A DNA stretch of 51,172 bases from Xylophilus ampelinus (GCF_901875635.1 NZ_CABFMN010000104.1:1-51172), one strand, 5' to 3'; positions 40,438 to 48,223 are shown, counted from the first letter of the stretch. The notes: a model not told the origin generated them from the sequence alone. Program-made: numbers and translations.

Positions 40438-40531
40438 GGTGCTCAAGCGGCGCTCACGTTTTGAAAGGCCGCGCAGTGTAAGGGACACACATTCCATGTC
40501 CCCTCCGTGTTCATTCCAGGAGATTGCCACC

Positions 40532-40906
40532 ATGTTCTTCGCCCCCACCCTGCGCAGCCGCGCCTTCGTCTCCCCCCGCGCCTTCGACCGCAGCTTCGAA
40601 CGCTTCGTCAACGACGCCTTCGACGGTGCACGCCGCCCGCCGTACGTCGAGCAGGACGACAAGGCCTGGACGCTCCGCCTCGACGTGCCCGGCGTCGCGC
40701 GCGAAGACCTCAATATCGGCATCGAAGGTGCCGTGGTCCGCATCGAGACCCGTGCCGAGGCCCCGCGCCAGTTCAAGGCCGCCTACGAATTGCCACAGGA
40801 CATCGACACCGCTGCGAGCGAAGCCAAGCTCGAGAACGGTGTGCTCACCCTGCGCCTGGCCAAGCTCGAACCCGTGAGCAAGGTGGTGAACCTCGCGATC
40901 AACTGA
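40532..40906 (+). CDS. Small heat shock protein (Hsp20/alpha-crystallin family)
   Basis: A 124-residue chaperone with a short N-terminus and an alpha-crystallin domain from about residue 40 (KAWTLRLDVPGVAREDLNI) to the end. The signature LENGVLTLRLAKLEP lies near residues 102-116. It lacks the typical C-terminal I-x-I tail, as do several compact betaproteobacterial Hsp20s. It prevents aggregation of unfolded proteins. The ribosome-binding site AGGAG at 40518-40522 sets the start; the frame continues upstream without a good start. Confidence 0.9.
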   Translation: MFFAPTLRSRAFVSPRAFDRSFERFVNDAFDGARRPPYVEQDDKAWTLRLDVPGVAREDLNIGIEGAVVRIETRAEAPRQFKAAYELPQDIDTAASEAKLENGVLTLRLAKLEPVSKVVNLAIN

Positions 40907-40924
40907 AAACTTTCGAGTTCATTC

Positions 40925-40955
40925 AGGCCGGTAACACGTCGTTTCCGGCCTTTTT
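40925..40955 (+). terminator. Intrinsic terminator after hsp20
   Basis: AGGCCGG and CCGGCCT pair over seven bases around a 13-base loop, followed by TTTTGTTTT, 19 bases after the hsp20 stop. Confidence 0.85.
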
Positions 40956-40960
40956 GTTTT

Positions 40961-41039
40961 CCGAACGCAAAATTAGTGAGAAATCCGTCACATCATTGCG
41001 GCGGTTTCTCACATTTGCCCACCACTTTTCGGCGTTCGG
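40961..41039 (+). repeat. Nested inverted repeats in the leader of the hydrolase gene
   Basis: Outer arms CCGAACGC (40961-40968) and GCGTTCGG (41032-41039) enclose inner arms GTGAGAAA (40976-40983) and TTTCTCAC (41005-41012), all perfect. The structure starts right after the hsp20 terminator and ends 52 bases before the hydrolase ATG. It may be a structured RNA leader or a pair of operator half-sites. Confidence 0.6.
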
Positions 41040-41091
41040 ACGATGGTTTTGCTGCCCGCAAACAAAGGTATCCACGCCGGTCAGGATACCT

Positions 41092-41820
41092 ATGGATACA
41101 CATCTCAAGGTGACGCGTGCCGACGGCCAGCGTTCCGATGTCTTGCTGGTCTTCCTTCCCGGCGCTTTCCTTGCGCCAGAAGAATTCGAGCGTGAGGGTT
41201 TCGTCAGCGCGATCCAGGAACGCGACGTGGCGGCCGACGTGATGCTGGTCGACGCCAACGTGTCGTACTACTACGACCAGACCTTCACCGAGCACATGCA
41301 GAAGGACGTGATCGAGCCGGCACGCGCCTTGGGCTACGAATCCATCTGGCTGGTCGGCATCTCGATCGGCGGCTTCGGCGCCCTGATCCATCAACTGTCG
41401 CAGCCGGGCTCGGTGCAGGGCATCGTGGCGCTGGCGCCCTACCTGGGCCGACGCCCGCTGGCGGCCGAGATCCACAAGGCCGGCGGCCTGCGCGCCTGGA
41501 AGGCGCCCACCGGCCCACTGCCCGACGAGGAAGTCGACCGGCGCCTGTGGCCCTGGCTGCAGCAATACGCGCACGCCATGCCGCCCAAGGAACTGCCGCC
41601 GCTGTACCTGGGCTTCGGCCTGGCCGACCGCTTCGCGTCCAACCACCAGCTGCTGGCCGATGCGCTGCCCGAAGGCCGCGTGTTCACCACCGAAGGCGGC
41701 CACGACTGGCCGCAATGGTCGCGCCTTTGGCGCAAGATGCTCGACGTGCTGCCGCTGCCTGCCGGCGTGCGCGCCGCCGCTACGCCGCTGGCAGCGAATC
41801 CAGTGCCCAGCGCGGCTTGA
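41092..41820 (+). CDS. Alpha/beta hydrolase
   Basis: A 242-residue alpha/beta hydrolase without signal peptide. The nucleophile elbow is G-I-S91-I-G, with the acid probably D179 (GLADRF) and the histidine H204 (EGGHDW). The oxyanion region is FLPGAFL near residues 21-27. It resembles short esterases or thioesterases of unknown substrate. ATG 41092 has a weak AGGA upstream and follows nested inverted repeats. Its 3' end overlaps the convergent tsaD gene by 41 bases. Confidence 0.82.
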   Translation: MDTHLKVTRADGQRSDVLLVFLPGAFLAPEEFEREGFVSAIQERDVAADVMLVDANVSYYYDQTFTEHMQKDVIEPARALGYESIWLVGISIGGFGALIHQLSQPGSVQGIVALAPYLGRRPLAAEIHKAGGLRAWKAPTGPLPDEEVDRRLWPWLQQYAHAMPPKELPPLYLGFGLADRFASNHQLLADALPEGRVFTTEGGHDWPQWSRLWRKMLDVLPLPAGVRAAATPLAANPVPSAA

Positions 41821-42817
41821 CGTCGAAGGCGTAGCGCGCGCTCGCCTGCTCCAGCCCCGCCTGCAACCGCATCGCCGCGGCCATGGCGATCATGGCGCCG
41901 TTGTCGGTGCACAGGTGCAGTTCGGGGTAATGCACACGCACCCGGCGCCGGCCGCAGGCCGCATCGAGCTGGCTGCGAAGCAGCCGGTTGGCACCCACGC
42001 CGCCGGCGACCACCAGGCGATTCATGCCGGTCTCGTCCAGGGCGGCCAGCGACTTGCGCAGCAGCACCTCCACGATCGCGGCCTGGGTCGAGGCCGCCAG
42101 GTCGGCCTTGCGGGCCTCCAGCTGGTCGCCCAGCTTCTTCGCCTGGGTGAGCACGGCTGTCTTCAGGCCGGCGAAGGAGAAGTCCAGGTCGCCGCTGTGC
42201 AGCAGCGGGCGCGGCAGCTTGAAGGCCTCGGCGTCTCCCCCCTCGGCCAGCCTGGCCAGCCAGGGCCCGCCCGGGTAGGGCAGGCCCATCAGCTTGGCGC
42301 TCTTGTCGAAGGCCTCGCCGGCCGCGTCGTCGATGGTCTCGCCGAGGATCTCGTAGCGCCCCACCCCTTCCACGCGCATGAGCTGCGTGTGGCCGCCCGA
42401 CACCAGCAGCGCCACGAAGGGAAACTCCGGAGGATCGGCGCTCAGGAAGGGCGAGAGCAGGTGCCCTTCGAGGTGGTGCACGCCCAGCACCGGCTTGTCG
42501 AGCGCCGCGCCTAACGCGCAGGCCACGCCCGCGCCCACCAGCAGCGCGCCGGCCAGGCCGGGCCCGCGCGTGTACGCGACCACGTCGATCGTCTCGCGGC
42601 CCACGCCCGCTTCGCCGAGCACCTGCTCGGTCAGGGGCAGCACGCGGCGGATGTGGTCGCGGCTGGCCAGCTCGGGCACCACGCCGCCGTAGGCCTGGTG
42701 CATGGCGATCTGGCTGTGCAGGGCGTGCGCGACGAGGCGCGGCACGCCGGTGCTGCCACTCTCCACCAGCGCCACGCCGGTCTCGTCGCAGGAGGATTCG
42801 ATGCCCAGGATTCGCAT
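41780..42817 (-). CDS. tsaD: tRNA N6-adenosine threonylcarbamoyltransferase TsaD
   Basis: A 345-residue Kae1/TsaD ATPase that with TsaB and TsaE transfers the threonylcarbamoyl group to A37 of ANN-decoding tRNAs. The start [17 protein letters not shown] is canonical; the metal-binding HxxxH is in [10 protein letters not shown] near residue 111, and [12 protein letters not shown] and [15 protein letters not shown] follow. The reading frame extends upstream to 42910, but ATG 42817 is the family start. The 3' end overlaps the hydrolase gene on the other strand. Confidence 0.95.
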   Translation of the reverse strand: MRILGIESSCDETGVALVESGSTGVPRLVAHALHSQIAMHQAYGGVVPELASRDHIRRVLPLTEQVLGEAGVGRETIDVVAYTRGPGLAGALLVGAGVACALGAALDKPVLGVHHLEGHLLSPFLSADPPEFPFVALLVSGGHTQLMRVEGVGRYEILGETIDDAAGEAFDKSAKLMGLPYPGGPWLARLAEGGDAEAFKLPRPLLHSGDLDFSFAGLKTAVLTQAKKLGDQLEARKADLAASTQAAIVEVLLRKSLAALDETGMNRLVVAGGVGANRLLRSQLDAACGRRRVRVHYPELHLCTDNGAMIAMAAAMRLQAGLEQASARYAFDVKPRWALDSLPAA

Positions 42818-42854
42818 GCGGCTAGTGTAGGGAGCGGTGCCCGGCCCCAAGTCG

Positions 42855-42870
42855 GGGCATGGAATTTGCA
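42855..42870 (+). promoter_or_regulatory. Sigma-54 promoter of nasR
   Basis: GGGCATGGAATTTGCA carries the invariant GG (-24) and GC (-12) at the correct spacing and matches most of TGGCACG-N4-TTGCA. Transcription would start near 42881. This places ATG 42859 inside the promoter and supports ATG 42928 as the nasR start. Sigma-54 control suggests NtrC-driven expression under nitrogen limitation. Confidence 0.65.
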
Positions 42871-42927
42871 CGGCAGGGGCAGCGGCCGCGCGACGGGCGC
42901 CGCGCTCCACGATTGCATGACCTTTCC

Positions 42928-44217
42928 ATGACCTCCGGCCTCAGCTTCCTCGTCGCCGCCCGCCGCTGCGAGATCGACGAACTCGACCAGCTCAGCCGCA
43001 CCAGCGCGCTGGTCGGCACCATCGGCCGCCTGGTGCACGCGCTGCAGAAGGAGCGCGGCATCTCCAACGTCTTCATCGGCTCCGGCGGCACGCGCTTCGC
43101 GGAACAGCGCCTGCAGCAGATCGCCGCCTGCGAGGCCGTCACGCAGGAGGTGCGCACGGCCCTGGACGCCCTGCAGCACGAGCCACAGCACCTGGGCAAC
43201 GGCGCACGCCTGTTCAGCCGCGTGGCGTGGGTGCTTCCGGGCCTGGACGGCCTGCCCGCGCTGCGCGGGCGCATCGCGGCCCTGAAGGTGGCGCCCGCGG
43301 AGGCGACGGCGGCCTACGTCAAGCTGATCGCCGGACTGCTGGCGCTGGTCTTCGAGGCCGCCGACGGCGCGACCGACCCGCAGATCTCGCGCTGGCTGGT
43401 GGCGATGTTCAATTTCATGCAGGGCAAGGAATTCGCCGGCCAGGAGCGTGCCTTCGGCGCGGCCGCCTTCACACGCGGGCGCAACGACGACGCCCAGCGC
43501 CAGCAGTGGCTGCACTTGATCGAGTCGCAGGAGCGCTGCTTCGAGCTCTTCACCGAGTTCGCCGACGAGGCGCTGCGCGCGCACTGGCAGCAGTTGCAGG
43601 ACGGCGCCGGGACGGCCGAGCTGGAACGCCTGCGGCGCATCGGCTGCGCGGCCGCCGGCGGCACGCTGGTGCCCGACCTCGGGCCGGTGTGGTTCGACTG
43701 CTGTACGCGTCGCATCGACGCCATGCGCCTGGTGGAGGACCGCCTCGCCGACGAACTGCGCAGCCTGTGCGAACGCAAGACCGCCCAGGCGCGCACGGAA
43801 CTCGCACAGTACGAGACGCTGCTCGCCTCCGTGCAGGCGCAGGGCACGGACGCCGGCACGCCGATGCCGGCCGGCTTCTTCGATGCCGCGCCGGCGTCGG
43901 GCGCCGACGACCTCGCCGATGCCTCGGGCACGGCCGGCTCGCGCTACGGCCGGCACCTCGAGCGCTCGGTGCTGGACATGGTGCAGGCGCAGTCGCGCCG
44001 CCTGCAGGCGATGAGCGACGAACTGGCCACGGTGCGCGCCAGCCTCAACGAACGCAAAGTGGTCGAGCGCGCCAAGGGCCTGCTGATGGCGCACCGGCGC
44101 CTCAGCGAGGAAGAGGCGCACAAGATGCTGCGCCAGACCGCGATGAACCAGAACCGGCGACTGGTGGAAGTCGCCGAATCGGTGCTCGCGATGGCGGAGT
44201 TCCTGCCGGGGCACTGA
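42928..44217 (+). CDS. nasR: NasR-type nitrate/nitrite-responsive antiterminator (NIT + ANTAR)
   Basis: A 429-residue regulator. The N-terminal about 330 residues resemble the NIT nitrate/nitrite-sensing domain, starting with a helical stretch and [16 protein letters not shown] near residues 39-54. The C-terminus, from about residue 358, is an ANTAR domain with [40 protein letters not shown] and [18 protein letters not shown] proteins bind paired hexaloop hairpins and prevent termination. Exactly such a leader lies 199 bases downstream, before the nitrate operon. ATG 42928 is chosen because upstream ATGs fall in the promoter. Confidence 0.88.
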   Translation: MTSGLSFLVAARRCEIDELDQLSRTSALVGTIGRLVHALQKERGISNVFIGSGGTRFAEQRLQQIAACEAVTQEVRTALDALQHEPQHLGNGARLFSRVAWVLPGLDGLPALRGRIAALKVAPAEATAAYVKLIAGLLALVFEAADGATDPQISRWLVAMFNFMQGKEFAGQERAFGAAAFTRGRNDDAQRQQWLHLIESQERCFELFTEFADEALRAHWQQLQDGAGTAELERLRRIGCAAAGGTLVPDLGPVWFDCCTRRIDAMRLVEDRLADELRSLCERKTAQARTELAQYETLLASVQAQGTDAGTPMPAGFFDAAPASGADDLADASGTAGSRYGRHLERSVLDMVQAQSRRLQAMSDELATVRASLNERKVVERAKGLLMAHRRLSEEEAHKMLRQTAMNQNRRLVEVAESVLAMAEFLPGH

Positions 44218-44277
44218 ATCCCGGCGCCCGATTGGTGCGCCGCACAACTTGCGTGCCGCGACTCCTCACCTCACGAT

Positions 44278-44341
44278 TTCAAGCCAAATCGGCCTCCAGC
44301 GCCCGCCCCGCCTGCGCGAGCAGCTATTGATTTCATAGCAA
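44278..44341 (-). repeat. CR1 dispersed repeat, copy D (between nasR and the nas promoter)
   Basis: On the minus strand it begins TTGCTATGAAATCAATAGCTG and ends GGCCGATTTGGCTTGAA, nearly identical to copy B at 3735-3798. It ends 18 bases before the sigma-54 promoter, in the space where enhancer-binding sites would normally lie. The rest of the 357-base gap holds the promoter and leader described separately. No coding potential was seen. Confidence 0.82.
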
Positions 44342-44359
44342 ACCGCCACCATCGAACCC

Positions 44360-44375
44360 TGGCACGGCGTTTGCA
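44360..44375 (+). promoter_or_regulatory. Sigma-54 promoter of the nas operon
   Basis: TGGCACGGCGTTTGCA is a perfect match to TGGCACG-N4-TTGCA. The -24 GG is at 44361-44362 and the -12 GC at 44373-44374, so transcription should start near 44386, just before the structured leader. A nitrogen-regulated enhancer-binding protein such as NtrC is expected, but no clear NtrC palindrome was found nearby. Confidence 0.85.
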
Positions 44376-44389
44376 ACTCACACCGCCAT

Positions 44390-44460
44390 GGACCGGCGAC
44401 GGTCCCAGGCAGGCGGCATCCAAAGGCGGGTGCGGCCCACCGACACGGACAAAGGCGTCC
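44390..44460 (+). promoter_or_regulatory. ANTAR-target leader RNA: two AAAGGC hexaloop hairpins
   Basis: After a 5' hairpin GGACCG-GCGA-CGGTCC (44390-44405), P1 is GCATCC-AAAGGC-GGGTGC (44416-44433, one T-G pair) and P2 is GGAC-AAAGGC-GTCC (44447-44460). The 13-base linker and the identical loops with A at position 1 and G at position 4 fit the known ANTAR RNA motif. The P2 loop and 3' arm coincide with the 5' arm of the terminator, so P2 and the terminator are mutually exclusive. Confidence 0.85.
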
Positions 44461-44521
44461 TCGACCCGCAAGGGCTGCTCGCGACATGCGACGGCTCCTG
44501 CGGGCTGAGGACGCCTTTTTT
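44451..44521 (+). terminator. Regulated intrinsic terminator in the nas leader
   Basis: AAAGGCGTCCTC (44451-44462) pairs perfectly with GAGGACGCCTTT (44507-44518), running into TTTTTT then GTTTT. An inner stem CCCGCA/TGCGGG (44465-44470, 44499-44504) extends it. It lies 54 bases before the first structural gene. NasR bound to P1-P2 would trap the 5' arm and allow read-through. Confidence 0.9.
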
Positions 44522-44574
44522 GTTTTCGTCTTCCGCTTCGCCCCTTTCTTCTTTCCTCGACTGGAGTTGGCCCC

Positions 44575-45825
44575 ATGACCGAACCCCTCATCCCCGGCAA
44601 GCTCAGCCGCCGCACCGTGCTCAAGGCCGCGGCCGCCGGCGCCGTCGGCATCGACCCTGCCCTGCGCGCCGCCGTCTGGGCGCAGGGCTCCGACAAGCCC
44701 GAGAAGGAGGAGGTGAAGATCGGCTTCATCCCCCTGACCGACTGCGCCAGCGTCGTCATGGCCTCGGTGCTGGGCATCGACAAGAAGTACGGCGTGAAGA
44801 TCGTGCCCAGCAAGGAGGCGAGCTGGGCCGGCGTGCGCGACAAGCTGGTCAACGGCGAGCTGGACTTCGCCCACGTCCTCTACGGCCTGGTGTACGGCGT
44901 GCACCTCGGCATCAGCGGCCCCAAGAAGGACATGGCCGTGCTCATGACCCTCAACAACAACGGCCAGGCCATCACCCTGTCGAAGAAGCTGGCCGACAAG
45001 GGCGCGGTGGACGGCCCCTCGCTCGCCAAGCTGATGGCCGCCGAGAAGCGCGAATACACCTTCGCGCAGACCTTCCCCACCGGCACGCACGCCATGTGGC
45101 TCTACTACTGGCTGGCCGCCAGCGGCATCAACCCGCTGAAGGACGCCAAGGCGATCGTGGTGCCCCCGCCGCAGATGGTGGCGAACATGCGCGTGGGCAA
45201 CATGGACGGCTTCTGCGTGGGCGAGCCCTGGGGCCAGCGCGCCATCATGGACGGCATCGGCATCACGGCCATCACCACCCAGGACATCTGGAAGGACCAC
45301 CCGGAGAAGGTGCTGGGCACCACCGCCGAGTTCACGAAGAAATACCCCAACACGGCGCGCGCCGTGACGGCCGCCATCCTGGAGGCCGGCAAGTGGATCG
45401 ACGCCGGCCTGCAGAACAAGAACAAGATGGCCGAGACCATCGCCGACAAGAGCTACGTCAACACCAGCGTCGACGCGATCAACCAGCGCATCCTGGGCCG
45501 CTACACCAACGGCCTGGGCAAGAGCTGGGACGACCCCAACCACATGAAGTTCTACGCCGACGGCGCCGTCACCTTCCCGTACCTTTCCGACGGCATGTGG
45601 TTCCTCACGCAGCACAAGCGCTGGGGCCTGCTCAAGGAGCATCCCGACTACCTGAAGGTGGCCACCGAGATCAACCGCATCGACCTGTACAAGCAGGCCG
45701 CCGCCGCCACCAAGACCCCCGTGCCCGCCAGCCCGATGCGCAGCAGCAAGCTGATGGACGGCATCGTCTGGGACGGCAAGGACCCGAAGAAGTACGCCGA
45801 GTCCTTCAAGGTCCAGATGGGCTGA
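44575..45825 (+). CDS. nasF: Nitrate/nitrite ABC transporter substrate-binding protein
   Basis: A 416-residue periplasmic protein of the NrtA/NasF type. The N-terminus carries a twin-arginine signal, SRRTVLKAAAAG. The mature part begins with KIGFIPLTDCASVVMA near residues 49-64, contains VPPPQMVANMRVGNMDGFCVGEPWG near 198-222 in family-typical form, and ends with ribbons common to NrtA. It captures nitrate for the NasED transporter. It is the first gene after the antitermination leader, so its expression should require NasR. Confidence 0.9.
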   Translation: MTEPLIPGKLSRRTVLKAAAAGAVGIDPALRAAVWAQGSDKPEKEEVKIGFIPLTDCASVVMASVLGIDKKYGVKIVPSKEASWAGVRDKLVNGELDFAHVLYGLVYGVHLGISGPKKDMAVLMTLNNNGQAITLSKKLADKGAVDGPSLAKLMAAEKREYTFAQTFPTGTHAMWLYYWLAASGINPLKDAKAIVVPPPQMVANMRVGNMDGFCVGEPWGQRAIMDGIGITAITTQDIWKDHPEKVLGTTAEFTKKYPNTARAVTAAILEAGKWIDAGLQNKNKMAETIADKSYVNTSVDAINQRILGRYTNGLGKSWDDPNHMKFYADGAVTFPYLSDGMWFLTQHKRWGLLKEHPDYLKVATEINRIDLYKQAAAATKTPVPASPMRSSKLMDGIVWDGKDPKKYAESFKVQMG

Positions 45826-45861
45826 GCGCCCTCTTCCCACCCCACCCTCACGGAGCCCCCC

Positions 45862-46776
45862 ATGGTCGCCGCCGTTTTCCACCTGCCGCTCGATGCGGAC
45901 ACCCGCACCGACATGCCTGCCGCCGTCCCGGCCAAGCCTTCGCTGAAGGCCGTGCCCACCCCCGCCGCCGCGCCTTCGCAAAAGGCCTCACGCGACTTCA
46001 GCGGCCTCTGGCTGCGCGTGCTGCCGCCGACCATGGGCTTCGGCCTGCTGCTGCTGATCTGGGAGGCCGTGTCGCTCCAGAGCGGCGGGGCCTTCCCCGG
46101 CCCGGCCGAGACCTGGAAGCAGGCAGTGACCGTGTTCAGCGATCCGTTCTACAGCAACGGCCCGAACGACCAGGGCGTGGGCTGGAACGTGCTCTCCTCC
46201 CTCCAGCGGGTGGCGCTGGGCTTCGGGCTGGCGGCGCTGGTGGGCATCCCGGCGGGCTTCGCCATCGGGCGCTTCTCGTTCCTGTCGCGCATGTTCAACC
46301 CGCTCATCAGCCTGCTGCGCCCGGTCTCGCCGCTGGCCTGGCTGCCGATCGGCCTGCTGGTCTTCAAGGGCGCCAACCCGGCCGCCATCTGGACCATCTT
46401 CATCTGCTCGATCTGGCCCATGATCATCAACACCGCGGTCGGCGTGCAGCGCGTGCCCAGCGACTACATGAACGTGGCGCGCGTGCTCAATCTCAGCGAA
46501 TGGAAGATCGTCACCAAGATCCTCTTCCCCGCCGTGCTGCCCTACATGCTCACCGGCGTGCGCCTGGCCGTCGGCACCGCCTGGCTGGTGATCGTCGCCG
46601 CCGAGATGCTGACCGGCGGCGTGGGCATCGGCTTCTGGGTGTGGGACGAGTGGAACAACCTCAACGTCAAGAACATCATCATCGCGATCTTCGTCATCGG
46701 CATCGTCGGCCTCGTGCTCGAGTACGCGCTGATCAAGCTCGCATCGGCCTTCACCTTCGAAGAGGTCAAGTCCTAA
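45862..46776 (+). CDS. nasE: Nitrate ABC transporter permease
   Basis: A 304-residue NrtB/NasE-type inner-membrane permease. A soluble N-terminal extension of about 50 Ala/Pro-rich residues precedes about six helices. The cytoplasmic loop RVALGFGLAALVGIPAGF and the coupling region NVARVLNLSEWKIVTKILFPAVLPYMLTG near residues 205-233 (broken by conserved Gly/Pro) are typical. A later in-frame ATG at 45913 would shorten the extension. It lies 36 bases after nasF. Confidence 0.9.
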   Translation: MVAAVFHLPLDADTRTDMPAAVPAKPSLKAVPTPAAAPSQKASRDFSGLWLRVLPPTMGFGLLLLIWEAVSLQSGGAFPGPAETWKQAVTVFSDPFYSNGPNDQGVGWNVLSSLQRVALGFGLAALVGIPAGFAIGRFSFLSRMFNPLISLLRPVSPLAWLPIGLLVFKGANPAAIWTIFICSIWPMIINTAVGVQRVPSDYMNVARVLNLSEWKIVTKILFPAVLPYMLTGVRLAVGTAWLVIVAAEMLTGGVGIGFWVWDEWNNLNVKNIIIAIFVIGIVGLVLEYALIKLASAFTFEEVKS

Positions 46777-46788
46777 TTCGGACTTCCG

Positions 46789-46884
46789 TACGCGAAGGAC
46801 GCGCGAAAGTCGCGAAAAACACAGAAGAGATTTTTGATGGCTTTCATTTCGCGTTCTTCGCGGAACCTTCGCGCCTTTCGCGTA
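46789..46884. repeat. Long inverted repeat between nasE and nasD
   Basis: TACGCGAAGGACGCGCGAA (46789-46807) is nearly complementary to TTCGCGCCTTTCGCGTA (46868-46884), with further CGCGAA and TTCGCG units inside (46811-46863). It resembles a mobile palindromic repeat seen in various betaproteobacteria. It lies within the operon and could act as an mRNA processing or stability element. Confidence 0.6.
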
Positions 46885-46913
46885 CTGCCCCCGCATTTCT
46901 GAGGAGCATTCCC

Positions 46914-47720
46914 ATGACCGATTCCAAGTACATCCAGATCCAGAACGTCGAGCAGGCGTTCAAGACCCCCAAGGGCCGCTTCGTCGCGCTGCGCGACATC
47001 GCGCTCGACGTGGCCAAGGGCGAATTCGTGGCGCTGATCGGCCACTCGGGCTGCGGCAAGAGCACCCTGCTGAACCTGATCGCCGGCCTGACCCGACCCA
47101 CGCAGGGCGTGCTGCTGTGCGCCAACAAGGAGATCTCGGGCCCCGGCCCGGAGCGCGCGGTGGTGTTCCAGAACCACTCGCTGCTGCCCTGGCTGACCTG
47201 CTTCGAGAACATCTACCTGGGCGTCGAGCGCGTCTTCGGCGGCAGCGAAAGCAAGGCGCAGCTCAAGCAGCGCACCGACGAGGCGCTGGCGCTGGTCGGC
47301 CTCACGCATGCCACGCACAAGCGCCCCGGCGAAATCTCCGGCGGCATGAAGCAGCGCGTGGGCATCGCCCGTGCGCTGGCGATGGAGCCCAAGGTGCTGC
47401 TGATGGACGAGCCCTTCGGCGCGCTGGATGCGCTCACACGCGCCAAGCTGCAGGACGAGCTGCTCGCCATCGTGCAGAAGACGCACAGCACTGTGGTCAT
47501 GGTCACGCACGACGTGGACGAGGCCGTGCTGCTCTCGGACAAGATCGTGATGATGACCAACGGCCCGGCCGCGACCATCGGCGAGGTGCTGCGCGTGGAC
47601 CTGCCGCGCCCGCGCAACCGCGTCGAGCTGGCCGAGGACCGCGACTACGTGCACTACCGCAAGGCCGTGATCGACTTCCTCTACACCCGCCAGGCGCACG
47701 TCGAGAAGCAGGCAGCCTGA
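46914..47720 (+). CDS. nasD: Nitrate ABC transporter ATPase
   Basis: A 268-residue NrtD/NasD-type ATPase. Walker A GHSGCGKST is at residues 43-51, the signature ISGGMKQRVGIARAL near 143-157 and Walker B VLLMDEPFGALD near 163-174, with H-loop VTHDVDEA. All residues are intact. It has no fused substrate-binding domain of the NrtC kind. The ribosome-binding site GAGGAG at 46901-46906 supports ATG 46914. The gene is separated from nasE by a repeat-filled 137-base gap. Confidence 0.92.
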   Translation: MTDSKYIQIQNVEQAFKTPKGRFVALRDIALDVAKGEFVALIGHSGCGKSTLLNLIAGLTRPTQGVLLCANKEISGPGPERAVVFQNHSLLPWLTCFENIYLGVERVFGGSESKAQLKQRTDEALALVGLTHATHKRPGEISGGMKQRVGIARALAMEPKVLLMDEPFGALDALTRAKLQDELLAIVQKTHSTVVMVTHDVDEAVLLSDKIVMMTNGPAATIGEVLRVDLPRPRNRVELAEDRDYVHYRKAVIDFLYTRQAHVEKQAA

Positions 47721-47762
47721 ACGCGCCGCCAGTCGCCAGTCACCCCCATTTCCGGAGGCTCC

Positions 47763-48191
47763 ATGACCCCGCAGCAGATCACACTGGTCCAGCACAGCTT
47801 CGCGCAGGTGGCGCCGATCGCACCTCAGGCCGCGGAGATCTTCTATGCGCGCTTGTTCGAGCTGGCGCCGCAGGTGCGGCCGCTCTTCACGGGCGACATG
47901 GCCGAGCAGGGGCGCAAGCTCATGGCCATGCTCGCGATGGTGGTCAACGGCCTCACGCGCCTGGACACCATCGTCCCCGCCGCGCAGAAGCTCGGGCAGC
48001 GGCACGTGGCGTACGGGGCGGAGCCGGCGCATTACCCGGTCGTCGGGCAGGCCCTGCTCGACACGCTGGCGCAGGGTCTGGGCCCGGCCTTCACCCCCGA
48101 AGTGAAAGCGGCCTGGGGCGAGGCCTATGCGCTGCTGTCCGGCGTGATGATCGAAGCGCAGCAGCAGGCCGCCACGCCCACCGCGCCCTGA
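47763..48191 (+). CDS. Single-domain globin (flavohemoglobin-type haem domain)
   Basis: A 142-residue globin. Alignment by eye with Hmp puts Tyr B10 at Y28, Gln E7 at Q49 and the proximal His F8 at H81 (LGQRHVAYG), all of which suit O2 binding and NO dioxygenation. The reductase half of flavohemoglobins is missing, so it needs a separate electron donor. Inside a nitrate-assimilation operon it probably removes NO formed from nitrite. It lies 42 bases after nasD and 32 before the FAD subunit gene. Confidence 0.88.
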   Translation: MTPQQITLVQHSFAQVAPIAPQAAEIFYARLFELAPQVRPLFTGDMAEQGRKLMAMLAMVVNGLTRLDTIVPAAQKLGQRHVAYGAEPAHYPVVGQALLDTLAQGLGPAFTPEVKAAWGEAYALLSGVMIEAQQQAATPTAP

Positions 48192-48223
48192 GTCCACCGA
48201 CGTTCCCCGCCCGCTCGCTGGCC

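Noticed and set aside
42859..42927. Earlier ATG for nasR adding 23 residues
   Set aside because: It lies within the sigma-54 promoter match, upstream of the predicted transcription start, and adds Arg-rich residues without family resemblance.
44234..44247. GTGC-GCC-GCAC palindrome as an NtrC site
   Set aside because: NtrC sites need outward GCAC...GTGC order at a longer spacing; this is the reverse arrangement with a three-base centre.
44388..46913. Open frame reading through the nas leader and across nasF and nasE in another frame, joined to nasD
   Set aside because: Only the part after ATG 46914 shows protein motifs. The upstream part overlaps structured RNA and two real genes.
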